Positions 12,931 to 21,908 of a stretch of 64,000 bases of DNA are shown here, piece after piece; the stretch's first letter is position 1; each line of letters begins with the position of its first letter. The stretch comes from Spisula solida. Taxonomy: Eukaryota; Mollusca; Bivalvia; Venerida; Mactridae. A model generated the notes under the pieces. That model worked only from the letters and a program-made list of their open reading frames with translations, made no database searches and was not told the DNA's origin. The position numbers and the translations under genes are program-made. The DNA lies in contig OX365944.1 of NCBI GenBank assembly GCA_947247005.1, positions 2,492,501 through 2,556,500 of the forward strand, read 5' to 3'.

Positions 12931-13570
12931 TACACTTTGTATGCAATTGAAATAATTAATACAACTACATCTTAACATAACAAGAACAGACAATTTTTCT
13001 CTTATGACTTTCCTTGTATCCAGGTTAGTTTATGTGGATAATAGAGATGCATAAATTTTATAAGAGAAAAAAGCCAATTATTCATGGTTTCAAAATAGCA
13101 TGTGTATTTTCACTGTTTTACTTACACAGTTTTAGATCATGTTCCATATTTTTCACATTTAATATAACTTTTTAATTTCAATGTGATTCATTTAATTAAA
13201 ATTTCAACCAATCACAGTACCATTTTAAGAGAATTGGAAGAATAAATTAACAGAAAATCAGTTTGGTTCATGATCACATGCAATTAAAATATGCATTTGT
13301 TGCTGTGACACTCATGAATGAAAATCTTGATTTCTGTGGATAACTTTGAGAAATAAAATTCCCATCTTACACCAAAACCAACAAATATGCACTACTAAAT
13401 AGAGTTAATGACACTTTTATATTAATTACTATTTTATTGTTTAATTATAGTAAGATCTGAATAAATTACAAAATAAATGGTGAAGAATAATTTGTCTCCC
13501 TTTTTTCACTGTTTATGAGTTCTCTGACTGCTTTCAGTTTGAATTTCACACAAGAAGTTCCAAGAAATGT

Positions 13571-13696
13571 TCACATCTTCTGAATGTTTTCTTCTGTCTT
13601 AAATTGATGAAACCATTTCTTGCCTTTTGGGCCACTTATCCACTTAGAATATGTGAAGTGGAACTCCTCTGACATATGTGAATTGGTAGAAGTCAT
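13571..13696 (-). CDS. Short candidate ORF/exon inside e1 (41 aa)
   Basis: From an ATG in a good context (AAAATGA) at 13696 the minus strand encodes MTSTNSHMSEEFHFTYSKW, then a Gly/Lys/Trp-rich stretch (ISGPKGKKWFHQF), and ends in TGA at 13571. Beyond the stop the same frame stays open for another 30 or so codons of similar composition, suggesting a decayed longer exon. It lies about 1 kb inside the right TIR of e1, where a first exon of a transposon gene might sit. No family recognised. Confidence 0.25.
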   Translation of the reverse strand: MTSTNSHMSEEFHFTYSKWISGPKGKKWFHQFKTEENIQKM

Positions 13697-14554
13697 TTTA
13701 CATGACCGAGATTGACCGGTTGATCGCATGTTTTCGGCAATCTGTGGTTGTTTTCGTCATACCGCTGTCAAGTCCACAAGGCACAACACGTTAAACAATG
13801 ATGGAATTTCCAGTAAAGCTAGCTGCCTGTTTAAGTTATTACAAAAGTTCCACACTAATCATTGCAGACACAAATCCAGTAAGCATGTGACCATTGTGTT
13901 TCGTTTCTAGACGGTTTTAGTGTCACTGAATCTATACAGTACAGGAAACATTCACTGATTCAGGAAAGTAACTTGGAACTTCAAAACACAAGATGCTAAA
14001 CTATCCCCGAGTGACCAGATAACTGCTGCGGTCTCTATGTAGGCCATGATCATAGTTTATCTTCACATACCTGTCCAAAGTAAAGTAGTCGTCAAACCAG
14101 TTGATTCAGCCACAGTAAACAACCTGCATCGCTTGTAAAGTGTTTTGTGATTTCAACTTTGACGAGGTTCGCGAAAATACATGACACTTTGGCTACGGTC
14201 CCTTCAAGCTGTCCAAACGCTCAATCTTGTCGTCCGGTGTGTGTTTATGCTGACAAGGCATTGATCTACATCGTCCAAACTCTTCATTTAACAATTAATA
14301 TGCTCATAGAGACTAGAATAATCAAGTTTCTGCCGACGCGTTAATTTCAGTGTCATCTGTTTACCAACAGTCAACGGCAGTTATTCCCCTTTTGATCGGT
14401 TAACCACTGTATTAAACATTTATATTGGACGAAAAATGCGTACCGCTAATCGTTGAATTTACTTTTTACGCACAATTTCCGTATTTTCATGGTTATTGGG
14501 GTGTTTATTCGTCAAAATCGCTCAAATCCACATGTAGGTCGCCATTTTATTTTT

Positions 14555-14757
14555 TCCTTATCTGGTTTAAGGAAGCTCGAAGCTTCCTTAACTTTTATGA
14601 CCAAAATCGGCCGAGATAAGGAAAACCTTAAGGTAAGATGTTTCGTGAATACCACTTAAGGTTTTCCTTGGGGGTTGAGGAAAAAACTGGCTGATTTAAG
14701 GAAAAACTTGCTACTTAAGGGTAACCTTATCCTTAAGATTCTTTGTGAATACCGCCC
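14555..14757 (-). repeat. e1 right subterminal array and TIR
   Basis: A run of AAGGAAGC, CTTAAGGTTTTCCTT and AAGGGTAACCTTATCCTTAA motifs ends in the TIR (CCTTAAGATTCTTTGTGAAT then ACCGCCC). It mirrors 9250-9440. Confidence 0.75.
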
Positions 14758-14994
14758 CAGGGGCCCGTTTCATAAACATATCGTAACTAAGATGCTATAT
14801 TATCGTAAGTTTGGGAGATACGATAAAGTTAACACTACGATAAGAGCGTTTCACAGACGCTGTCGTAACTCAACTATCTTCGCTACGATAACTTTTATCG
14901 TAAGTTAGGGAAAAACAGCGACACCGTCTAAATATTAATCACGTGATACGAAACAGACGACAAAATGGCCGCCACAAACCAGGAAGTAACTTGT

Positions 14995-15232
14995 TGTAGT
15001 GAATTGTCACTACATGGACTACAGTAAGACAGTATGTAAGTTTAACTCACCTAAGTGGGAAGTAGAAACTTCGGGTACGTCTTTCCAGTAGTAGGTATAA
15101 ATGCACAGAGAGCGAACACAGGCTGACAAGCCTGGCCCAGAGCATACGTCAGACCAGGACGCTTCTGATTGGCTGATACCACTTGTTATGGTTGGAACAG
15201 CCGGCCCGCTGTTCCGACGTACAAATACTACA
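14995..15232 (-). repeat. 3' LTR
   Basis: 238 bp with TGTAGT...ACTACA inverted ends, identical base for base to the LTR at 24575-24812. It is the 3' LTR because all ORFs run on the minus strand and the polypurine tract abuts its inner edge. Confidence 0.95.
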
Positions 15233-15242
15233 TTCCCCCCAA
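15233..15242 (-). other. Polypurine tract (plus-strand primer)
   Basis: On the minus strand GGGGGGAA lies directly against the start of the 3' LTR, the expected position for the plus-strand primer of reverse transcription. Confidence 0.75.
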
Positions 15243-15633
15243 CTTTATAAAATCAACCCCCACCCAGGATAAAGACCCCATTTAGAAAACCCCATCTTTT
15301 ACAAAAAGTAGGTTGCAGAATCCAAAAAGCACCCTACGTGGGCATGATAAATATATACCATAATTTCATAAAAAATCCCAGCCAAACAGGTAGCCACATG
15401 GGCACCTGAACGCAAGATAGGATAATGATCCACGCCCCCCTATCATAGGGACAATGAAATGGAACCCAAGTATAAGAAGACTTGTTTTCCAGACCCAGAA
15501 CCATAGTTGCTATCAAATAGTTAATTTAAAATACAGTAACTGATTAAGTAAAAATTGTCTTAAATTGAAAATGTTCTCGGGGGCTGTAATGTAAGTTGAC
15601 CACAGTATAGACTAAAATAAAGCACTTCCCCCG
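15243..15633 (-). other. 3' untranslated region of the retrotransposon
   Basis: About 390 nt between the stop of the TatD ORF and the polypurine tract. No further ORF of protein-like composition is seen. Confidence 0.6.
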
Positions 15634-17784
15634 TTAGGTAGAAACCAACTCCTGGCTGAAACGGTACAATCTCCTGGTGTTTTCCACGGTGGATTTAAGG
15701 ACAGATGGGAGAGAAACTCCCCTCCAGTCCGAAACCATTTTTGCCACTTCCCCTATAAAACAAGGACGATTTACATGAGAAGACCCTCTTGGGGACAGGT
15801 ATGGAGCATCCGTTTCTACCAAGAGTCTGTCATCTGGGACTCGTTTGAGACCCGCCACCTGGTCTGGGGAGAAGTACATAACCGATGCTGTGAAGCCAAA
15901 ATAACAGTTAGTGAAATATGAACTCCAACCTTCTACGTCAAAATAGTTGCCGCTAAAGCAATGTAAATGGATAGGTTGGAGTTTCCCACAGTGATTTTTA
16001 ACTATCTCAAATGCTGTGGAAAAGATAGCCAGGCCCTTTACCGTGTTATTTCCCCTTAAATGAAGAACGAGTGTCCTAGACGTGGTGCAGTACGCACCAA
16101 GAAAGTGGTTCAGAAAAAAGACCTGTTCATCATAAGAAACCCGGTCTTCCGTGAGGTCCAGGCCTACTTCCCCTAGGGACACAATGGCGGAGTGTGCCAA
16201 TATATTTTGAAACCTTAGCTCCCTCTCTCGAGTGAGATCATGAATTTTGCGAGGGTGCACTCCTATTGCCATCCTAACCCTTGGATCGGTAGGGACCTCT
16301 GCTGGAAAAGTTTCCGGGTCGCAATACACAGCCACAATACCGAGCAGATTCACGGGAACTGGGGAGGCCAAAGAGTCATTGAAAATATAGTCAATGCCTG
16401 ACTTGCCACGCAATTTTCCCCCCAGTCGATCTACGTGCATATGACTGTCTATAGCACTTAGAGTCCTACATGAAAAAGAGGTTTTAACCTTAGGCCTTAC
16501 TACTACTTGAGTGGAGGGTAAACTTAGGTCTTTTAACACTTCAGCTACCTTGGTTGACAGGGTAGCGGTTGCAACTGCCTTAGATGCAACAGACTTAACC
16601 CTACCCAGGTCAGACTTAGCCCTTTTCCACTCTGTGGCTTGCTCTTTGGAAACCATGTTGACTAACGCCACAATGGGTCTCCAATGAAATAAGCATGCCA
16701 CTGAATTTAAAGGAAAGAAACTAAACCCTCCCTTAGGTAATTCCCAACCACGAGACACACATAAGGCCTTTAAATACTTCTGAAACTCAGAAGTGACCAC
16801 AACACCCGCCGGAATTTTACCCCTACTATTTACCATTTCAACCAGGTCGACCAGCCCAACATCTTTTTGACCATTGATGACCTTACCCAACTCCTTTAGA
16901 GACTTAATTTGCTGGGCGACCTTACCCACATCAATCTTGCACACCTTAAAATCCGTAATAAAAAGTTTAAATGACTTAGGCAGATGCCTTCCGACCACAT
17001 GAGGTCTTAAAGCTCTTGACCTATGCATGCACCCCTGAACTGGACATGAACCTGGACCCTTTGTTTTAGGACGCTTGTTCTCCTTATTTTTACCTCCCTC
17101 TTTTTCCCCTTTTGTCCCCATTTTCTTAGTTGTAATTTTGACAACAGGCACCGGAGCAGGAGAAGGAGGTACGATTGGCTCACTAGTGTCCATAGCGGAG
17201 TCTGCCATAGACTCTGCCATAATGTCTCCTGCAGTAGGACTAGCTAAAAGCTTGTCCTCCTCTTCAGGTGACAGACCTAGATCACGACCAACAGCCGCAT
17301 CCTCCCTCAAGACTTGGAGATTGTTATTATCATCCAATAACCTTACATCCTTACACACCCCCGAGAGCTCTTGGACCTTGACCTGTTTCGGGATGGAGAC
17401 CTTATTCCTACGGGAATTCTTATGAGGGATATTGTCTAATATCCACCGACTACTAAAAAATGTGGGAGCATAGAGCTGGGCTTGTTCAACCCAACCCCAA
17501 TTTCCCCCACTTACGGCCAATTGATACATCTCCTTTACAAGACGTTTGAACTCCTCATCAGGGAATCCAACCGTCATGCCCAGGAGACCTTCCAATAACT
17601 GTTTGGGCGGAATTAACTGCCCATTAGTTAAGGCCGTCTCTATTTTAGTGGTGGTTTCAATTATCTTATTCATTGTTAAATGTCCTAACTTACCGAAATG
17701 GAAATGGTTCTTAACCTGAAAGTATACAATGTTAAGAATATTAATTACAATTCGAGCAAAAGTACTCGTCGATATCGAGAGCAT
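15634..17784 (-). CDS. Accessory ORF: zinc-finger-like region plus C-terminal TatD-family nuclease
   Basis: 716 codons from an ATG at 17784; a second in-frame ATG at 17673 (residue 38) is also possible. Residues 38-120 are helical and unassigned. Residues 180-245 are acidic/proline-rich then Lys-rich. C247, C252, H262 and H267 form a C-x4-C-x9-H-x4-H zinc-finger-like set. Residues 440-712 are a TatD-type amidohydrolase-fold nuclease: DSHMH (H448, H450), GVHP (H510), GEVGLD (E539), LHLRG (H575), LHCFSG (H608) and ETDAPYLSP (D659). All metal-ligand motifs are present. TatD proteins are metal-dependent DNA or RNA nucleases. The ORF sits where env or other accessory genes lie in some gypsy elements and overlaps the integrase ORF by 44 nt in the +1 frame. 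It has no signal peptide typical of Env. Confidence 0.92.
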   Translation of the reverse strand: MLSISTSTFARIVINILNIVYFQVKNHFHFGKLGHLTMNKIIETTTKIETALTNGQLIPPKQLLEGLLGMTVGFPDEEFKRLVKEMYQLAVSGGNWGWVEQAQLYAPTFFSSRWILDNIPHKNSRRNKVSIPKQVKVQELSGVCKDVRLLDDNNNLQVLREDAAVGRDLGLSPEEEDKLLASPTAGDIMAESMADSAMDTSEPIVPPSPAPVPVVKITTKKMGTKGEKEGGKNKENKRPKTKGPGSCPVQGCMHRSRALRPHVVGRHLPKSFKLFITDFKVCKIDVGKVAQQIKSLKELGKVINGQKDVGLVDLVEMVNSRGKIPAGVVVTSEFQKYLKALCVSRGWELPKGGFSFFPLNSVACLFHWRPIVALVNMVSKEQATEWKRAKSDLGRVKSVASKAVATATLSTKVAEVLKDLSLPSTQVVVRPKVKTSFSCRTLSAIDSHMHVDRLGGKLRGKSGIDYIFNDSLASPVPVNLLGIVAVYCDPETFPAEVPTDPRVRMAIGVHPRKIHDLTRERELRFQNILAHSAIVSLGEVGLDLTEDRVSYDEQVFFLNHFLGAYCTTSRTLVLHLRGNNTVKGLAIFSTAFEIVKNHCGKLQPIHLHCFSGNYFDVEGWSSYFTNCYFGFTASVMYFSPDQVAGLKRVPDDRLLVETDAPYLSPRGSSHVNRPCFIGEVAKMVSDWRGVSLPSVLKSTVENTRRLYRFSQELVST
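17673..17718 (-). promoter_or_regulatory. Possible 3' splice site and alternative start for the TatD ORF
   Basis: On the minus strand CATTGTATACTTTCAG ends in an AG at 17717-17716, preceded by a pyrimidine-containing stretch and an upstream CTTAAC that could act as a branch site. The next ATG is at 17673, in frame with the TatD ORF and downstream of the integrase stop. The 5' LTR contains a strong donor-like TTAG/GTGAGT. A spliced subgenomic mRNA for this ORF is therefore possible. Inference from motifs only. Confidence 0.3.
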
Positions 17785-19507
17785 CCACAGGTGTTAAATT
17801 AACGCAAGCGCCATGAAACCATTCTGCACATGCATCACATTGGATCATGAATCTCTGCTGGTATGGCTGTCTACAGTGACAATACACAACTGAATCAGAC
17901 CCGGAGTCCACCTTAGGTACTGATTTATTCAATAGTTGTATGTTATCCCTGAATTTTTCCAACCAAGAGGGTAATTCACGATCCAAACATTTTTTAATTT
18001 TGTCATGGTGGGCAGTAAATATGATAGAACGGAATTTTATCTTGTAAAAGGATGCTGACATTTTTGCAACTATTATTACTGGACCCTTCCACACTGGTGC
18101 AAGTTTTCTACTTTTCCCTTTCGGGACGTGTGAGTTCAGAACATAAACCAAATCCCCAGTGTCATATTGTTTTTGTAGGATTTTTAGGTCATAGTCCCGA
18201 CTCATACGTTTATGGGCTCCCTTAAGTTTTTCCCTGGCGATTCGGTTGGCCTCGATCATGGATCCCTCTAATTCAGCTAGATACTCGTCCTGTGTTTTGT
18301 TATCACCAAGAACCCCCATATTTAATGGATATAGCAAATCTGCAGGTAAACAGACCTCCCTTCCTAACATCAATTTGTTGGGCGAGTAGCCAGTGTCTCT
18401 GTTGACACAAGACCGTAAAGCCCCACTTATTTGAGGTAGGTATAAATCCCAAGTACCTGGAGATTTTTGTACAAAACACCTGACGGCATCCATTAAAGTT
18501 CTATTAAAACGTTCCACTTGGCCGTTACCGGACGGTCTGTATGGGGTAGTTTTGGCTTGATGAATTTTGGTAATTTCACACATTTTAGAGAACAAGTTAC
18601 TTTGGAAATTTCTGCCCTGATCACTAAATATTTCAAAAGGAAAACCGAATCTACTAAAAAACTCATTGATCAAGGCCCTAGCTGTTACTTCCGCTGTCTG
18701 AGAAGGCAATGGAATACACTCTACCCACTTTGTGAACTGGTCCACAATCATGAGTACGTGCTCATTTCCCCTCTCAGTGCGTGTTAGAGGTCCCAAGAAG
18801 TCAATGTTCACCCTTTCCATGGGAGAACCGGCTTGAAAACTCTTTAGGGGGCTCCTTGACTTACGATTAGGTCGTTTGCCTTGGTTGCAAGGAACGCACG
18901 ATGCAATATACCTTTGGGTATCCGCTCCCAGGCCATGCCAAAAGTATTTTTGTTTGAGTTTGGCCTTTGTACGTTCCATACCTTGATGACCCCCGGAGGG
19001 TAAGTCATGGTTTAGACACAAAACCTCAAGTTTGAGGGACTCAGGAATAACCAGTAACTTATCCTCATCTTCAGGGTTCTCGCGCCATAAGACCCCCCCT
19101 GATAGAGTGAACATATCCTTATTGATCCAGTAGAACTTGGTACTTGGACTTGATCGGAATAAGGTACCCTCAATGGGCTCCTTTCCATCCATCAACCAGT
19201 CCAGCAATGGTTTTAGTTCTGGATCTTTGTTTTGGGCCTCAATTAACAGATTTTTCTCAAAACCCCAATATGTCAAACCAGGTGTAGCCCCGTTAACAGC
19301 CCAGACAGAAACGCTTTCCCCAATTTCACTTTTACCCTCATTGGATATTATCTGAAAGTGGCTGTGGGGAGAGTCCCCAATGTCGCCCTTTCCAGCTGAT
19401 CCATGAGAAACTGCACAAGCTGTGGGTGAATCGTCAACAAAGTTTTTGGTGGTCAAGGGTACTGCCTCATCTACTTTGGAAGCAAACTCAGACCAATTTT
19501 TATGCAT
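17741..19507 (-). CDS. Integrase with C-terminal PHD finger (pol, 3' part)
   Basis: 588 codons from the first ATG at 19507, but the frame is open further upstream to about 19557, so this is the continuation of Pol rather than a free protein. Residues 167-207 form the HHCC zinc domain (H167, H174, C204, C207). The catalytic core has D236, D296 and E332 with DX35E spacing. Residues 465-505 match the GPY/F-type C-terminal domain ([10 protein letters not shown]). Residues 541-588 form a complete PHD finger: C543-x-C545, C557-x2-C560, H565-x2-C568, C584-x2-C587, with RFMIQCDAC and EWFHGAC as in histone H3K4me3-reading PHD fingers of the PHF8/KDM7 type. Chromoviruses carry a chromodomain here; a PHD at this position should bias integration towards marked chromatin (inference). 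Confidence 0.93.
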   Translation of the reverse strand: MHKNWSEFASKVDEAVPLTTKNFVDDSPTACAVSHGSAGKGDIGDSPHSHFQIISNEGKSEIGESVSVWAVNGATPGLTYWGFEKNLLIEAQNKDPELKPLLDWLMDGKEPIEGTLFRSSPSTKFYWINKDMFTLSGGVLWRENPEDEDKLLVIPESLKLEVLCLNHDLPSGGHQGMERTKAKLKQKYFWHGLGADTQRYIASCVPCNQGKRPNRKSRSPLKSFQAGSPMERVNIDFLGPLTRTERGNEHVLMIVDQFTKWVECIPLPSQTAEVTARALINEFFSRFGFPFEIFSDQGRNFQSNLFSKMCEITKIHQAKTTPYRPSGNGQVERFNRTLMDAVRCFVQKSPGTWDLYLPQISGALRSCVNRDTGYSPNKLMLGREVCLPADLLYPLNMGVLGDNKTQDEYLAELEGSMIEANRIAREKLKGAHKRMSRDYDLKILQKQYDTGDLVYVLNSHVPKGKSRKLAPVWKGPVIIVAKMSASFYKIKFRSIIFTAHHDKIKKCLDRELPSWLEKFRDNIQLLNKSVPKVDSGSDSVVYCHCRQPYQQRFMIQCDACAEWFHGACVNLTPVDALDIDEYFCSNCN

Positions 19508-19544
19508 TCGTTGACAATATGGACACCCACCGCAAGGTAAATTC

Positions 19545-21908
19545 TCAACCCCCCCAACCTAATTTGTAATGTCTACACCCCTCAGAATTAGGTAATCTAG
19601 ATAGTGCATCGGCATTAGAGTGCTTGGAACCTGGTCTATGACACACTTCCATGTCATATTGGCTCAGTTCTTCAAACCATCTTGCAATCTGACCTTGAGG
19701 GTTCTTGAAATTCAACAACCAGGTTAGACTACTGTGGTCAGTGCGAACTTTAAACCTATGTCCTAGCAAATAATGACGAAACTGTCTAGTGAACTTTATT
19801 ACCGCCAGCAATTCCAGTCTGGTAGTACAGTACTTTCTTTGCTCGGGAGACAAAGCACAACTAGCATATGCAATTACTCTTTCTTCCCCATTTTGTATTT
19901 GAATAAGCTCAGCTCCCACTGCAACCCCTGAAGCATCTGTATCCAATATGAACACATCTTGCCCATTGGGTATAGTGAGAACTGTTGCCGATGTTAAAGC
20001 CAAAATTAAATTGTTAAATGCTTGTTCTTGTTCAGCCCCCCATGAAAATGCATTTTTTCCAGTTAACCTATAGAGGGGCGCAGCAATCTGGGCAAAATTT
20101 TTGATGAAACCCCGATGATAATTAGCTAATCCCAGAAAGCGTTCAACATCTTTTGAATTTTGAAGTACGGGCCAATTTTTTATCACTTTAATGGACTCGT
20201 CTGCCATACATAGACCCTCGCCTGAGACAGAGCGGCCTAAAAAGTCAATCGTGGTCTTAAAGAACTCGCATTTCTTAGGCTTTAATTTAAGTTTGTATTG
20301 CCTTAGTCTCAAAAATACCTTTCTCAGATTTTGTAAGTGGTCCTGGAATGTTTTCCCCAGGACCATGATGTCGTCAAGAAAGGCTAAAACTATGTTCCAT
20401 GCGAGACCCCTTAAAACCAGTCCGATAACCCTTGAATATGTTGCAGGCGCATTGCATAAACCAAATGCCAACTTAACAAATTCAAATAGGCCATACTTAG
20501 TGACAAATGCAGTTTTTGGTCTATCCTCTTCCGCAATTGGTATTTGCCAATATGCAGAATTGGCGTCCAATTTAGAGAACCAACAGTTGCCGTACAAAGC
20601 ATCTAGACACTCCTCTATGATGGGCAATGGATAGACGTCCTTAATTGTGACATTATTTAAGGCCCTATAATCTAAACACCATCTTAGTGACCCATTTCTT
20701 TTACGCACCAACACAGGGGGTGAGGCCCATTCAGAAATGGAGGGTTGAATTACCCCTGATTCAAACATTTGATGTAGGTGCGCCTCCTCCTCAGCAGCAA
20801 AGCCAAGTGGAGTGCGACGCATTTTTTGTTTAATAGGCCTCGCGTCCCCGGTATCGATATGGTGATGGATATCTTTAAACCCCCCAAGATCGAAATCAGT
20901 TTTGGCAAAGACATCCTGAAACTCATTTATTAACTGTGCAAACTCAAGTGCCTGATTTTTATCCAATTCGGATATAGAATTTTTAACCATGCTTTCTAAA
21001 TGTTCCGGCACTAGGGAAGTTTTGCCCGAAGTGTTTGCTTGAACAGAACATGCCCGAAAACCAGACTCCAGCTCTGCTGGTATTGGTTCTACCGTGCATG
21101 CCATATGAGCCTCAGCAATCTTTTGCCCTTTCCTTAACGTGACGTAGGTATCTGCCACATTCAATACACATACTCTGGTATTAGTACCCGACGTGTGTAC
21201 TGTACGTGGCATAAGAAACCTACTGTTGTCAACAAGTTCTATCACAAATTGAGATAAATCCTGTTCTAACCCACATTGTACATGAGCCATGGAATTAGGG
21301 GGAATTACAATTCGTTTAGTAACTTTGACCGTGGAAACAGTAGGGGCGTTGTGGAATGAGCCCACAGCCATGGTAATGATCTCTGGACCTATTGTGAGAT
21401 TGGACTTTTGTAAATCCAGTTGAACCCCATAGGTCTTTAAGAAATCCAACCCTAGCAACATTTCATCCTCTATGGGAGCCACATACACACACATGTTGTA
21501 AGTTTTTCCCCCAAGCTGAAGACGAATTGGACCCACAATAAACCCATACATATCTAATTGTTTCCCGGCCGTATGTAAAGTCACCCCTTTAATGAACCTT
21601 GGTTTTGGTTCCATTCTCCTATACAGTGAGTCAGAGATTATGGACACTTCGGCTGCTGTGTCAACAACCGCCTGAGTACGCAGGGTATTGACACCAACAG
21701 GCACCCGGTACATAGACCCAGAACGCATTTGACAGACAGTTACTGTCTCAGGCGCTGCGTCTACGTCCCAAGCGTCAATGATATCACTACTCGCGCTGTC
21801 CACTAACTCAGAAGGCGGAGGCCCTGTACACCAAGAATTTTGGGTCGAACTTAGGCCTCCGTGTCCGACCCCATGTAGTTTTCCGAATCCTCTAGGGGAC
21901 GGTCCAAC
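19545..21908 (-). CDS. Pol 5' part: protease, reverse transcriptase, RNase H
   Basis: Open in the -1 frame relative to gag from a TGA at 21909-21911 down to a TGA at 19545. There is no ATG near the start, only an incidental GTG at 21803, so it is expected to be made as a Gag-Pol fusion. Counting from 21803: aspartic protease with DTAAE (D48) and LLGLDFL (117-122); RT 330-530 with [12 protein letters not shown] (D413), [12 protein letters not shown] and FLDDIMV (D477, D478); RNase H 615-735 with TDAS (D623), RLELLAV (E664), TDHSSL (D689) and NADALSR (D732). All catalytic carboxylates are present. The frame ends in a short Gly-rich tail at the G7 run, beyond which the integrase frame opens. Confidence 0.95.
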   Translation of the reverse strand, partial: VGPSPRGFGKLHGVGHGGLSSTQNSWCTGPPPSELVDSASSDIIDAWDVDAAPETVTVCQMRSGSMYRVPVGVNTLRTQAVVDTAAEVSIISDSLYRRMEPKPRFIKGVTLHTAGKQLDMYGFIVGPIRLQLGGKTYNMCVYVAPIEDEMLLGLDFLKTYGVQLDLQKSNLTIGPEIITMAVGSFHNAPTVSTVKVTKRIVIPPNSMAHVQCGLEQDLSQFVIELVDNSRFLMPRTVHTSGTNTRVCVLNVADTYVTLRKGQKIAEAHMACTVEPIPAELESGFRACSVQANTSGKTSLVPEHLESMVKNSISELDKNQALEFAQLINEFQDVFAKTDFDLGGFKDIHHHIDTGDARPIKQKMRRTPLGFAAEEEAHLHQMFESGVIQPSISEWASPPVLVRKRNGSLRWCLDYRALNNVTIKDVYPLPIIEECLDALYGNCWFSKLDANSAYWQIPIAEEDRPKTAFVTKYGLFEFVKLAFGLCNAPATYSRVIGLVLRGLAWNIVLAFLDDIMVLGKTFQDHLQNLRKVFLRLRQYKLKLKPKKCEFFKTTIDFLGRSVSGEGLCMADESIKVIKNWPVLQNSKDVERFLGLANYHRGFIKNFAQIAAPLYRLTGKNAFSWGAEQEQAFNNLILALTSATVLTIPNGQDVFILDTDASGVAVGAELIQIQNGEERVIAYASCALSPEQRKYCTTRLELLAVIKFTRQFRHYLLGHRFKVRTDHSSLTWLLNFKNPQGQIARWFEELSQYDMEVCHRPGSKHSNADALSRLPNSEGCRHYKLGWGG
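19549..19555 (-). other. G7 run where the RT/RNase H and integrase frames change
   Basis: The RT-RNase H frame stops at 19545-19547 just after a seven-G run (minus strand). The integrase frame, +1 to it, opens immediately upstream of the run and continues through a Cys-rich linker into the first integrase ATG. The two frames thus meet inside a homopolymer. Either this copy has an indel here, the assembly miscounted the run, or ribosomes shift at it. Confidence 0.7.
21851..21908 (-). promoter_or_regulatory. Gag-pol overlap: -1 frameshift window
   Basis: Pol lies in the -1 frame and is open only from 21908 onward, and gag stops at 21851. A -1 shift must therefore occur within this 58-nt window. 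The only AT-containing slip-like stretch is GGAAAAC at 21884-21878 (minus strand, read G GAA AAC in the gag frame). It is not a canonical X XXY YYZ heptamer, because only the A-site triplet re-pairs perfectly. It is followed within 40 nt by GC-rich sequence that could form structure. Confidence 0.55.

Larger units (their letters stand above)
9250..14757. mobile_element. e1: 5.5-kb DNA-transposon-like element with terminal inverted repeats (PIF/Harbinger-like, tentative)
   Basis: The left end reads GTGCGGTATTCACAAAGAAT and the reverse complement of the right end reads GGGCGGTATTCACAAAGAAT. They match at all but one of the first 20 bases and further inward through CTTAAGG. CAG trinucleotides flank both ends (9247-9249 and 14758-14760), a 3-bp target duplication as in PIF/Harbinger. 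Both subterminal regions carry arrays of AAGGTTATCCTTA-like motifs. I could not identify a transposase or Myb-like gene inside, so e1 is non-autonomous, decayed, or coded by short exons that I cannot join. It holds a MITE, a 36-bp tandem array, a tRNA-like fragment and one short candidate exon. Confidence 0.7.

Noticed and set aside
17075..17425. 116-codon plus-strand ORF antisense to the TatD ORF, and similar antisense ORFs at 20191, 22038 and 18518
   Set aside because: Shadow frames of the strongly coding minus strand. Their composition reflects the complementary codons.
15634..17784. Env protein in the 3' ORF of the retrotransposon
   Set aside because: Position would fit, but there is no signal peptide, transmembrane anchor or furin-like site. 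The C-terminal half is clearly TatD.
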